Positions 11,777-23,409 of a stretch of 64,000 nucleotides of DNA are shown here, piece after piece (position 1 is the stretch's first letter; each line of letters begins with the position of its first letter). The notes under the pieces were generated by a model. The model did not search any database. It was not told the origin of the DNA and worked only from the letters and a program-made list of their open reading frames with translations. Location of the stretch: contig CM017556.1 in the NCBI GenBank assembly GCA_007844125.1, forward strand, positions 84,674,864 to 84,738,863, written 5' to 3'. This stretch comes from Sinonovacula constricta (lineage: Eukaryota; Mollusca; Bivalvia; Cardiida; Solecurtidae). The translations under genes and the position numbers were made by a program.

Positions 11777-13394
11777 GGCAAATGCAGGTTATACTGAAAT
11801 AGCTCTCCCTATGTTTGTTTCATTAATTATACAAGTTTATGCAAATAGTGCATATCCAGATCAATCTTAATTTTGACTTCTGATATTTACATGTTTGTAG
11901 AAGTCAAATTAGCATTTTAATTGGAAGGTTACATACACAAAAGCCGATCAGACTGAAATAATTGCCCTCCAATTTTTTTCAATTCATTAAGGATTCAAGA
12001 TTATTTTTAATTTTACAAGTTTTAGCAAATACTATGAGTGCAGCTTCTGACCCCAGCTTGATATCTGCCACTGATATATGTAACACATACATGTTAACTT
12101 ATTTAAACTGTTTTAAAAAAATAATGATGTGAAGATGTCATTTTTGGTAAAGAATAAATAAATTAACTTAATATTGTATTATAATTATTTATTAAATGTA
12201 TATACAATGTAATGAAAACTGAATTTTGAAACTAAATGTCTTAATATATTGTTAATAAGATGGAGTGAATCAAGTTTTACTCTGTTTAAAAATGGAAGTT
12301 TGAAAGAAAAGAAATTAAAGAAAAAAGTTCAAATCTAGTTTCTGATTTAAAAATTTGAACAACACAGATGTAGATTTCTTTTTAAGATACTAGAACTAAT
12401 AGCTATAATACTGCTGTGAACTGATAAACAATCCAAAAAGAAAGTGATGCCAGCCTCACTGTTTTTATAGTTTTATCATTTAATTGGCACTAAACACTTT
12501 TTAGTGCTTTTTAAAAAAATGCAATATAAGTTGTGCTTTTCATATTTTCCTATTATTCACATTTAGTCCTCTTTTATATTCAATACTTGAATAATTTGAA
12601 AAAAAAATCTTTTAAATTCTTTATAAATTTCAGATTTCACAGTTATTAATGTGTCCATTAATGTTTAGTGTGAAAATCATGACAAGCACATAAAACTATG
12701 TGTATCATTTTTTATCTGGTGATAATATGAAATATTGGCTCATTTTCTCGAAAGATTTTTTGATAAAGATTACCTGAAGTCTCATTGTGGCAACTTGAGA
12801 ATATCATTTTATCATGATGGGAAGTGCTGTGAATGTTTCAGAGCTGATTTGGTGATAAATACTTGATGCTACAATGTTAAGCTATACACCAATGTTGTAA
12901 ATCTCTCTGGACTTGATTTGCATAAAGAGACATTGCTAGGAATATTTGGAACATCTTAAGGAAGTTTCCATAATAGGTTCTTGTTATTCATGGAGAGTTG
13001 CCAGTGTGATTCAAACAAGTAAGCAGTGCCTGAACATGGATTGTCTTCGTCAGGACCTATCTCATAAATTTGTTTGGACATTACAAAGGCACATTTTTCA
13101 TATTTCAAAAACATAGATTTTATTTCTACTTCCTATTGTGTTTAGTGAATTGTAATGAATTATATTCAGTGACAATACTTATATTAATTTTGGCAATATA
13201 ATTATTTTGAATCTGTATTTAGGTTTGTTGTATAAGGAACAATATAGTCTACATTCGTTTATGTATTTCTTTTACAACATAGGATTAAAGGTAATAACTT
13301 CCTGCTAAAAGAAAGGTTGCATCATGCAAGCATTGTTTGTAAATATGCAGTATGATAGAAACTCTAATTGTCAGCCTCAGAAATAAGTGTAAAC
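11777..13394. other. AT-rich intergenic or 3' UTR sequence
   Basis: No gene seen. Long A/T runs and several AATAAA-like hexamers (for example near 12154) would suit a 3' UTR of the preceding candidate exon, but this is not proven. Confidence 0.4.
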
Positions 13395-13640
13395 TTAAGG
13401 AAAGGGAAATAAGACACAGCCCAATGAGCATTGCAACATTTACCAACATTTGAAAATGCACAGGAGAAAGGTTTCCACATACAAGCCAAATGTAAAAGTA
13501 AGAACAAGTATGTAACTAGTCATTCAAGACAAACAGAGCGAACTCAACAGTTATGCTTTGGAGCAGTCAGTTGCTAAAAGGACCGACTGGGGTGCTTCAC
13601 CTGGTTTCACAGGGCTCTAACCTAACGCTTCCTGAGTGTG
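13395..13640 (+). repeat. Copy of the dispersed 'GACCGACTGGGG' repeat family
   Basis: Diverged copy of the element also seen at 26205-26760, 39955-40070, 41491-43010 (reverse), 55476-55612 and 60406-60462 (reverse). Shared landmarks in order are CAATGAGCATTGCAACAT, AAAAGTAAGAACAA, a GGAGCAGTCAG segment, AGGACCGACTGGGGTGCTT and GGGCTCTAACC. No protein-coding capacity; probably a non-autonomous mobile element of unknown class. Confidence 0.75.
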
Positions 13641-13887
13641 TTTTTTGAAAAAAAAAGAGAAAGTTCATTGGTTGATGCTTTACAATCTTTTTTTCTGTTT
13701 ACTTTATTACAAAAATACTTTTATATGTTATTTTGCTCCTCTTAGCCTTCAAGAAACTTTTTTTAAACACCTACATAAACTTCAAAATTTAGGCAAAAAT
13801 AGATTTAAACAAAGAAAATGTTAGTTTTTTAAATATCCCTTAATCTTAACAAATAACACTTAGTCTAAAACATTCTGTTACGGTGTT

Positions 13888-14025
13888 AAGTACACCTTGG
13901 AATCAGTTAGTCTTCGACAAAATTGCAGACAGTCTGGCCATAGCGTCACTTGATTGGACAGAAGTGGTGCTGATTGTGGGTCCTTGTGGCCAATTAGTTA
14001 CCAATGGCAACCATTTTAAGCACCT
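13888..14025 (+). repeat. Inverted-repeat arm, partner at 16848-16981
   Basis: About 135 bp that match the reverse complement of 16848-16981 at roughly 80% by eye. The identical core TCTTCGACAAAATTGCAGAC is followed by GGACAGAAGT and CTTG-GGCCAATTAG. Confidence 0.8.
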
Positions 14026-14369
14026 GTTGTGTAATTAACACGGTGTCAGGCGAGGATAGAAGCTAGAATCACACGCCAGTCTTGTCTTCAGGCATTGACA
14101 AATAAGTGGGAAAAGATGTTAATCTAACCATGAATGCGCTCTAGAACAAGAATTGAGCATCGTCTTTAAGATGTTTAAATAAAAAAGAAAGTGATACGCA
14201 CAGGGATATGGTGTCTTCATTATGTCTTATTGGTTTTGTATAATGACACTATTTTTATTTACTTAAATATTGCAATGCTTGTTCAAAATAATATGATATT
14301 TCTGTGTTGACTATCATGCAACACAGAATGGCATAATATCTTCTTCAAGTGAACAACTACTCAACATGA

Positions 14370-14408
14370 TTGGTGGATTGTTGGCGGGACATTAAACAAA
14401 CAAACAAA
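14370..14408 (+). repeat. SINE-like 3' tail fragment
   Basis: TTGGCGGGACATTAAACAAA followed by CAAACAAA resembles the 3' end of the SINEs in this window, which finish in CCAATAAACAAAC. No tRNA-like head is present upstream. Confidence 0.45.
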
Positions 14409-15588
14409 ATGAAAACAAACTAATTAAAGACAGAATGTGCATAAAATATTGGTTTTCAAGGCCGCTTCCTCTGGCGGTTCCCAGGATTATTCAGAATTGA
14501 ATAATGAGGACTGAAAAATGTTTGATCCCAAGCTAGGCCATTAATCTCACAATTGCTGTCAAAACTTAGCCATCATTTTACATTGAGAATAGTTATGGAG
14601 ATCTGGAGTGCAGTCATTTGTTTAGTTAATTGAATTTTGCAGAATCTTTATATCCCTGACTCCAATGGTTCTAAAGTGGTATAGGGGAAGACAAAATCAG
14701 ATTGAGATGTTGTCATTAGCATGGGTACATGTAAATCTTGACTAATTATGTAAAAGACTGGTTAGTGTTGCAATAAACATTATTTTGTAGGAAAAGGAAA
14801 TTTTTATTTTTTTTCTAAGTAGTTAAAAAGAGCATGCACGCTTGTCATTCGTGCTGAGTACAAATTGATTTAGGCTAAACGTTTGGATCCAGATAAACAA
14901 GCTTTGACTGGGAACCGATTATCGGGATCTGTATAATTCACTTCAGTTCCTTTTAGCAATCTGCCATTGCGTTATCGTACTACTGTCATACTTGTTATTT
15001 TCTACTAATTTATGTTTTTCTTTAAGGGATACACATATGTTGACATTAAGCATAGTAATTTTGTTCAAGTGAATACTTTCTTCTGATGATTGATTGATAA
15101 AATAATATAACTATTCATTATCAAACAAAACTAATAATTTAAGAACCAAACTAATATTTAAACATCAGTTCCATGGCTATCCCATTCGGTTGCTTCATCT
15201 AGGGCATCATCATACTTCTAAACAAATGCATAAATCCCAAACCGCTGTTAAAATTGGGCTATAATTTTATATTGATTGGAATGATTGAAACCTACAGAGT
15301 AATCATTTGTTTGATTAGTTGAATTCTACAGTACCGTATCTTGATATTCATGACTTATGGGTGAAATAAATGTTGCAGGAAGAGACGAATGTGATGTAGG
15401 AGGTCACTTACAATAGAACAGTGTCCATGTGAATCTGGAGCAAGTAAAATAACTCAATCTTATCAAAAAATAATATTGACTTTTCCCTGAAGAAATACAA
15501 AAGCAATTAATCTAATTAATGGATCATCGTTGCATAATTTGGAAATAACATCTATTTAGTTATGTTTATAGTTATTATACAACAAGGA

Positions 15589-15825
15589 ATAACATACATA
15601 CATTCGTACCTACCTCGAGTGCATCCCACCTTCGGATGCCTACATACATTCATACCTACCTCGAGTGCATCCCACCTTCGGATGCCTACATACATTCGTA
15701 CCTACCTCGAGTGCATCCCACCTTCGGATGCCTACATACATTCATACCTACCTCGAGTGCATCCCACCTTCGGATGCCTACATGCAATCGTACCGACTTG
15801 CGTGCATCCCACTTTTAGATGGCTG
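15589..15825 (+). repeat. 46-bp minisatellite, about 5 copies
   Basis: The unit contains CATACATTCRTACCTACC, then TCGAGTGCATCCCACCTTCGG. Four near-identical copies are followed by one degenerate copy. Open frames across it are repeat artefacts. Confidence 0.95.
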
Positions 15826-16206
15826 ACATATTGTTGGTTGGGCAATAAACAGCCCTCTGCTTCGGAATGTACAACGTATAATTAAAGACACAAAACAAGC
15901 TTAAAACTTTGGATGCAAGGTCATTCATACTCGTGGCTCACATTATTATTTAGAATTAAAGCATCGTGGCATCACTTGCTCGAAATCAATGCCACGACCT
16001 TCAAACTGCCATCAAAACTCAGCCTGTATTCTACATTAAATTGAACTATTGAATTGTGCAATGCTGTCATTTAATTGAATTCTACATGATCTCGATATTC
16101 CATATTCTGATAGTATGATTAGTGTTAAAACCGGAGACAATATTTTATAATCAATATCGCTTACCTCATGGGTACATATATATCTTGACATTTACCAATA
16201 TTTCGT

Positions 16207-16484
16207 GACCGGATCTGGTAGTGCAATCGGTAGAGCGCCGGCTCCAGGTACATGTACGGGAGGCCCCGAGTTCGATCCCGGGTCGCAACATACCAAAGAC
16301 GTTAAAATTGTAGTTGCATAGCTCCCTTGCTAACGCTCAAGCAAATATAAGGGTATTTCAAAGACCGGTGTCAGGATAATGTGACTAGATGTGGTATCAT
16401 GTCACTCAGGCAAGTGGACACTGTTTCCAGATGTCTCCAGATAGCTGAAATACTGTTGGTGGTATGATAAACCCAATAAACAAA
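16207..16484 (+). mobile_element. tRNA-derived SINE, family 1 (near full length)
   Basis: 278-bp element flanked by an 11-bp target-site duplication CAATATTTCGT (16196-16206 and 16485-16495). The 5' head is tRNA-like: a box A-like stretch around GGTAGAGCGCCGG and a box B GAGTTCGATCC. The body carries GGTGTCAGGATAATGTGACT, shared with the copies at 25571 and 45632. The 3' end is CCCAATAAACAAA. This architecture fits the V-SINE/RUDI-like group known from molluscs; the family name is from memory and not verified. Transcription would be by RNA polymerase III and mobilisation by a partner LINE. Confidence 0.9.
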
Positions 16485-16847
16485 CAATATTTCGTAAAAT
16501 GTAACTTTCTCGTTTTAAAGTATGTAACTGAAAGCAACAATATCACCCTTTCTGTTATGCATTAATTGACCAATCATAAACAAAACGTGTAGCTTAAAGT
16601 CAGTCAATCGTCCAGGCGCTCTCTGGTAAGAATATGTGCTTATTCTCTATCATGCCATTTTCCATTACTCGCAGTTGTTATAGAAACACTAATATTCGTG
16701 TCATAAATTTGAAGCAAGATGATATTCACATATGTTCACATGGTTACACATATGTTTACTCAAACATAATATTTTTCAAATGAACCCAAATTTCTAAATG
16801 ATTAATTTGTTGTTGCACAATAGACCAAGTTATAAAGCAAATGATGC

Positions 16848-16981
16848 TTAAAATGATTGCCAATGATCGCTAATTGGCCGCAAGGACGTACAATCAACTC
16901 TACTTCTGTCCCATCAAGCGATGCCTTTCCCCACACTGTCTGCAATTTTGTCGAAGATTTACTGCTTCCTAGATGTACTTA
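16848..16981 (-). repeat. Inverted-repeat arm, partner at 13888-14025
   Basis: Reverse-complement partner of the upstream arm; the arms are separated by about 2.8 kb of degenerate repeats. Confidence 0.8.
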
Positions 16982-18165
16982 AAACTGAATAGAATATTCA
17001 GACCTAGAACTCACACTGAACGTTAGTTTCAAGGCCACTCTATCCTGTGGCTTCAAAGTGTATTCATCATCAAAGAAACATGCATCATAAAGTCTCCATC
17101 ATCTAATTCAATGCCATGCTATGAATCTGCAACTACCGTCAAAGCTTGGTCTTAAAGTTACATAGGGGGCAATTATTGGAATATTGAAATGGGCACTGCC
17201 GTCATTTGTTTAGTTAATTAAATGTAACAGAATTTTGATTTTCAAGTCTCAGATTGTAAGATAAAATTGTCACAGGACTCTGCAAAGTTATATTGATGAT
17301 ATCATTCATGCTGCATTCATGTGCCTCTTCATTATCCAAAAACCGTATTTTTTTTTTTTATAAAGAAAATGTTTCACAAGGAAATAAATGAAGAACAGAA
17401 CATTTTTTGCTGATAGGTAGGAAATAAGAGCAGTGAAAAAATCTAAACATGAATGTGTTCAGGTTAATTTTGACTATCTAAGTTCTACACCTTGTTAAAA
17501 ATATTTCTTACGAAAAATAAATGAAAAAGCATACTGTTAATTGGCGATAAGGTAGGGAAGTATGAATATTACTGTTGTTTAAAGTTACAAAAATCTGAGA
17601 TGAGACGTTACATAAAATAGAGCAACATTTCCTGCCTTGGAACAGTCAGTCCGCATTAAGTGGTTTGCAAGTTTTATTTCTATGCTTTAATTATTTGTTA
17701 GTAGAAAAACTAATAATTTATATGTAATTTTAAAATGTTCGATTGAAAGTTATGTTCTATGTAATCTGCTTCAAATAAACACGATCTCTAGATGATTGAA
17801 GGATAATTGATGAAATATAAACAAAAACAACCACTAGGTTCCAGAATAACAATTACAAATAACTTTCAATCTCATTGCTTTTTGTGTCTCCCAAGTTTAT
17901 ATACCTACAAAAGAAATACGCTTCGTCTTGTGCATCATTTATTTTCAAGGAAGGCCTCAAATTTACAACTGCAGTCAAAACTCGGTTTTTTAATTTGACA
18001 TTTGTGTTGTAGAAAACTGCAGTGTAGTCATTTGTTTGGTGAATATGAGGTCATTTGTCAAAATCTTGATATTCCAAACTGAGGTGGTACGATTGGTTTT
18101 ATGGCATGACACGAGTGTTGATGATATAAAAGCGTGTGTAACTTGTGTACAAACGTACAAACAAT

Positions 18166-18425
18166 ACAAATACTGATATTTTATATACTTATACAAATAC
18201 TGATATTGTAGACACTAATGTTATTACTGACATTATATTTACTAATAATAATACTGATATTATATATACTAATACAAATACTAATATAATATATTCTTAT
18301 GCAAATACTTATTATATATGCTAATATAAATACTGATAATATATATACTAATCTAAATACTGATATTATATATACTTATATAAATATTAAATTATATATA
18401 CTTACACAAATACTGATATTATATA
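18166..18425. repeat. AT-rich tandem repeat
   Basis: About ten irregular copies of a roughly 26-bp unit built from ATACTTATACAAATACTGAT plus TATATA. Confidence 0.85.
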
Positions 18426-18764
18426 TAATTTATTTTAAACATGGTTCTTACTTCCAATGTAAAGTAACAAATATGATGAGATTGCATTATGAATGGCGTC
18501 AGTTTATTGTAAGAGACTTTATAATTGCATTCTTTGATGTTATATTTTATGTGGCATTTCTTAAGGCCAATCGCAATGAACTGTAGGAATAATTGTGTTC
18601 ATAAAACATTGTGTGTGACATTGTATTGATAGTGTATGGTAGATTTGTAGATTGACGGAGCCGGATGTCACTGAGACCTGACATAGTCTTAATAGATAAA
18701 GGAGATTAATTGGTGTTCCGCTCACATCACTTCTGATCACAAATGATTTCTTATTGGGCATATC

Positions 18765-19530
18765 AACAGAAGCAACGACTACAGCTACTTAAAAGCATTT
18801 TCTCATATGTCAAATGCTATCGCCATTAGCAACGACCTTAGGTAGTAGGCCCAACTGATTTTTCATTGGTCATATGCTTTAACCAGTAGTAACGACCTTA
18901 GCTGCTTGCGATTGGTTACTCGTTGGTCACATGCCATCTCCAGTAGCAAGGGCCTTCACCGCAACAATGGCCTTAGCTACTTGCAACTGATTTGTAATTG
19001 GTCATATCCTATCACCAGCAGCAACGGCCTTCACCGCAACACCGGCCGTAGCTACTTACTACTGATGTGTCATTGGTCGCATCCTATCACCAGTAGCAAC
19101 GACCTTCACCGCAACACCGGCCGTAGCTACTTACTACTGATGTGTCATTGGTGGCATCCTATCACCAGTAGCAACCGCTTTAGCTGCTTACAACAGATTT
19201 ATAATTGGTCATTTGCTATCACCAGTAGCAACGACCTGAACTGCTTTCAACTGATTACTCATTGGCCATTTCCTATCACCAGTAGCAACGACCTTGGCTG
19301 CTTTCAACTGATTACTCATTGACCATATGCTATCAACAGTAGCAACGTCCTTGGCTGCTTTCAACTAATTACCCATTGACTATATGCTATCACCAGTAGC
19401 AACGTCCTTGGCTGCTTTCAACTGATTACTCATTGACCATATGCTATCACCAGTAGCAACGTCCTTGGCTGCTTTCAACTGATTACTCATTGGCCAAATG
19501 CTATCACTAGTAGCAACGACCGTAGCTTCT
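18765..19530 (+). repeat. 57-bp minisatellite, about 13 copies
   Basis: The unit contains ACTGATTACTCATTGACCAT, ATGCTATCACCAGTAGCAAC and a CTTGGCTGCTTTCA end. Two to three units near 18950-19130 carry an extra CTTCACCGCAACACCGGCCG insert. Because 57 is divisible by 3, a 138-residue repetitive open frame runs through it, which I regard as an artefact. Confidence 0.92.
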
Positions 19531-22138
19531 CAAACCCTCTGTCAATTCTAATCCTTTAGAGCATCATACAGTGTTGCTTGTAATCCCCCTATTGGCTAAG
19601 GGATTTAAGCTCAAATCTAAACAATGCTGTCCCTTGCCCTCCTTCTGGTCTAGCATCATCTGTTGCAGCGACAATGGCTTTATAATCCACAGGTTCTCAT
19701 TTTATTGCCCTAATATTGGCTAAGCCTCATCACTTTTACCAATGACATTCACACATAGCCCCGCATAACAGGTTTCTCAGTATTGAGATAACATTGTAGA
19801 TTCACTCTTACACGCATGCCCACATTCACGCGAACACACGCACGCAGGCACAGGCACACGCACAATATATCTCCAATTCACAAAACATATTGTTCTTATT
19901 TAATTAATAAAAATCACATTTAGACAGTTATAATACGCACAACTCCTCTCCTAACTTGCAGACTAGACTCTTGGGTAAAAAGCGTTTTAAAAAGGTGTGG
20001 ATAAGACATAATGAGTACTACAAAAAAAGACGTATTTCCCTTTATCTCATACATCACCAAGTCAACAGTGAGTATAATTACAGCTGACCTTGCCTGGAAT
20101 GAAACAACCATGAATCAACCATTTGTTACAAACTGCTGTCTTTTTACATTGATATATCCCAGATGAGATTTAAGCCTGTCACTTCTTCGCTGGGATTTTT
20201 GGCCATCATATTTACAGATTTGTTCCGCTAACCTACTTAAAGTTGTTTTTAGACATCGGAAGGAACTTTTTATGGCTGACTTTTTGCTTATTAATATTTA
20301 GCCCAGTATAGCAATAACAGTTGTATATTACGTTTTAATATTCAATCTTCGTTCATTTCAAAGATTGTTTAGCTGTTTCAGTAATAATGAATTGACGTGT
20401 CTTGCTTCATGTGACATATTAAAGCAATTACACTCATTTAGCATAAACAATTCAATTGTTAGTCTGTGTTCATTAATTGTTGTCACACCAGGAATGAAAA
20501 AAAGAAGAAAATTAATGTGATCGGGGTCCATTTGTTCCACTGATTTTCAAGAATAAGGGACGATTAATTGTCTTTAATTGTGAATTTGATTTATGGAAAA
20601 TTGATCCGAGGCCAATATAGTTGAATTATTTAAAAATTTGAATTGAAAATGTTGAATATTGTTGTGAAAATTGTGAATTTATTCTGCTTTAGTTTGAAGG
20701 TATTGCATTTTTGCTGTCATGTTTTAATGTTAAAATCATCGTCAGAACGGGGGCTGGACAACGCGGATGTGTAACTGTTTTGCGGGTTCAAGTCTTGGTC
20801 TGGGCAAAGGAGGTCTTTCAGGTGGCCTGCTCTGCACCGTTGGTTCTATATTGACCATTTGTCTGCTGTCCTTTTTAACAAATAAATAAACTAGGTGGAT
20901 ATCGTTATAATCAATATTATTGTGTCGCTGTGATAAATGTCTAAAACGAAGCAAATAAATAATTACTTCATACATTATTAATTTATATATTGAACTATTG
21001 AAGATACACAAAGTTGTTATTTAATATTTGCTGTGTCATGCATTTATTATTCATATAAAACCCCACATGAAGCCCGTGTACATTTTTAGGGAAAATCCAT
21101 GTTATAACTGGATTTTGAAGTTTACATCAAGTCCAGGTGTTTCCACCTTGCAAAGTCATTAAGAACACAAGCATAGTGTTATGTACCATTGATAAAAGAC
21201 ATTTACAATGTGGTTAAGGTGGGATAGAAGTAGGAGTGGCAACGTTGATGTACTTGTTTGTGTACCAGTTACGTCCTAACCTGCTAAGACAATAGCAAGC
21301 TGGCCAACAGCGTAATGTATGTATTAAAATTACCCAGCTCTCACAGATGGATAAATGTATGTTATCTGGATATGCACCTTTGCTGTCAAGCTTTATAGTA
21401 GTAGGTACATTTGTAAAACTAATAAGAATTTATATAGATAATCTAAGTAATACATTCAACAGGTTAGTTAAGCGTACGTTGTAGTACATAGCAGATGATG
21501 AAGAAGTTGATGAATAAGATGGAGTAAGCAGGTGGAATATCTTTACCATGTGGTTTCTTAGGTATGGGAGATATTTTCATGACCTTACCATGCAGCCCAC
21601 TGTAACCCTTGGCTATACACATCAGGGATGATACATCTTGAGTAATCGGTTTTCAATATAAATGTCACTTAATATTATAGGCATAAAATGTTTAAATTAC
21701 TACTGATTGAACTGTTAGTAATTACTAATAATAATGTAACGGTTCAATGCACAAAAATCAATAAGTGATAAGCTATTATTGTAAGTTCCTGTTCATGGTA
21801 TGTCTTGCTCCTTTACAATTGCCAAGAATCGCATATTACATGTACAAATGGAAACTTTCATATTGCTCTCTGTAAATGTAGATATTATTTTAAGTCAACT
21901 GGAAATATTTCTTAGAGAAATCATAAAATACCATAAAAGAGCGAAAGATCATTATGCAAATGTATGTAATTTAACATTAGCGTTTGATTACCTATACCAT
22001 GTGTATCATTTTCTTTGATAGTAACCATGTACATAAGTAATTATATATTTTGCAAGACAATTTGCAACTTAAACGTTTAGGAAAATTGCCTTTTTAAATA
22101 GTAAAACACAAACAAATGCTTTCTTGCATATTTGCTAA
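19531..22138. other. Intergenic, no gene recognised
   Basis: AT-rich sequence with a short CA/CG-rich simple stretch at about 19800-19865. Short open frames here have no domain or motif that I recognise. Confidence 0.5.
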
Positions 22139-22275
22139 GTTCATGTTCGCTGCCGTATTAGAAAACACGGAAACCTTTTGTTTAACATGCATGTATCAAA
22201 TGTTTGCTGTCTAGAATAGGGAGTATAGCATAAATAATAGTTTCCGTGCTTTCTAATACGGCAGCGCGTGTGAAC
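22139..22275. mobile_element. Short terminal-inverted-repeat element (fold-back or MITE-like)
   Basis: Two 36-bp arms, 22139-22174 and 22240-22275, are inverted copies. The core GCTGCCGTATTAGAAA is followed by CACGGAAAC, with few mismatches. The 65-bp centre is non-coding. No clear target-site duplication was found. Confidence 0.8.
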
Positions 22276-22414
22276 GTTTGCAACTATATAAAGAGAGCAA
22301 TTGTTTGGGTTAAACTCTTGAAAAGGGCAATTGGCCGAAAATTGAGTGAGAGCGTTTTTAGAAAAAATATAATTAATACAGTTCCCTTTGGAACAATTTA
22401 CAACATTTTGTAAG

Positions 22415-22517
<103 letters not shown>

Positions 22518-23378
22518 GTAATGTAATTTATATATAATTATATATATTACTAGACATTTTGCAACATAAATGTTTTGGTCCAGATCAAACTACAAGCTGA
22601 CCGGAATTTAAACTACATCCTGGTTAATTTGTGATACACACGTTGAAAGTTACTAATCAGTCTTCTAAGGAAAGGTAATCTGACCTTGATTTATTAGGAT
22701 GACCATCTGATGCCCTTAAAGTACGCATACTTCAGCAATGATAGGCTGGACAGACAGGTAGAATAAATCATTATTTCCAGCTCTAACAACACCGTTGTAA
22801 AGAGAGTATAGCATAGATAAATACCTGTATTGTCTGTGATAACATGAATAATTGATCACATGGGAACAATATTTGGAGATGACGTATTGGCAAGAATCGG
22901 ACACAGGCTCAGTATACATTGTAAACATGCATAATAAACAACCAATAGATAGCATTCCTGTCATCAATATAACACTGGTAAACATTATTTCCTGCATTTT
23001 AAGCAAACAAAAGGCAGGCTTATAACCACCACTGTTATCCATTGCGATCAAAAAATTTTGTTTGAAAATGTACTGCTAGGCCTCGAATAGTCTGCACTGT
23101 TATTTAGTTCTAGTCGAATCTGTGATTTTCTTAGAATTATTGTAAAATTAAAATGACATAAGATGGTCCTAGCCGGTAAATTGCCTCTGTCTGGAGGAAA
23201 ACCTAATCTGGAAATTGACTGTAAAGATGAGATCCTATTATGTTAGTCAGTAATAAAACACTCAGACTTTGCTCTATCTGGACGTACGGAAGGTCAAGGT
23301 CATTATATGTTATGCTCCTACAGCAGCCAGACCATTTATTACCACGAGCTTCTGTGCAGACATTTATGAGGGTTTGAT

Positions 23379-23409
23379 AGCTACATATTATATGAAATAA
23401 TATGTAGCT
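23379..23409. repeat. Perfect 13-bp inverted repeat (hairpin)
   Basis: AGCTACATATTAT and ATAATATGTAGCT are separated by ATGAA. Confidence 0.85.

Larger units (their letters stand above)
14450..18120 (+). repeat. Degenerate tandem array of about 0.75-kb units (5 copies)
   Basis: Five diverged units can be anchored by a GTCATTTGTTTAGTTAATTG-like motif at about 14613, 15301, 16065, 17201 and 18027. Each is preceded by a CTGYCAAAACT-like segment and followed by a TTGATATTC-like segment; several units then have GGGTACAT..ATCTTGAC. Spacings are about 690, 765, 1135 (845 without the inserted SINE) and 825 bp. No coding content. Confidence 0.7.

Noticed and set aside
15562..15885. Two overlapping plus-strand frames of 107 and 60 codons
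   Set aside because: Both are translations of the 46-bp minisatellite in different frames.
16207..16290. tRNA gene suggested by the GGTAGAGCGCC and GAGTTCGATCC boxes
   Set aside because: The sequence continues into the SINE body and A-rich tail with target duplications, and the cloverleaf is degraded.
22716..23051. 111-codon minus-strand frame with hydrophobic stretches
   Set aside because: It overlaps a unit of the 0.9-kb degenerate array; related frames in the other units are interrupted and share no domain.
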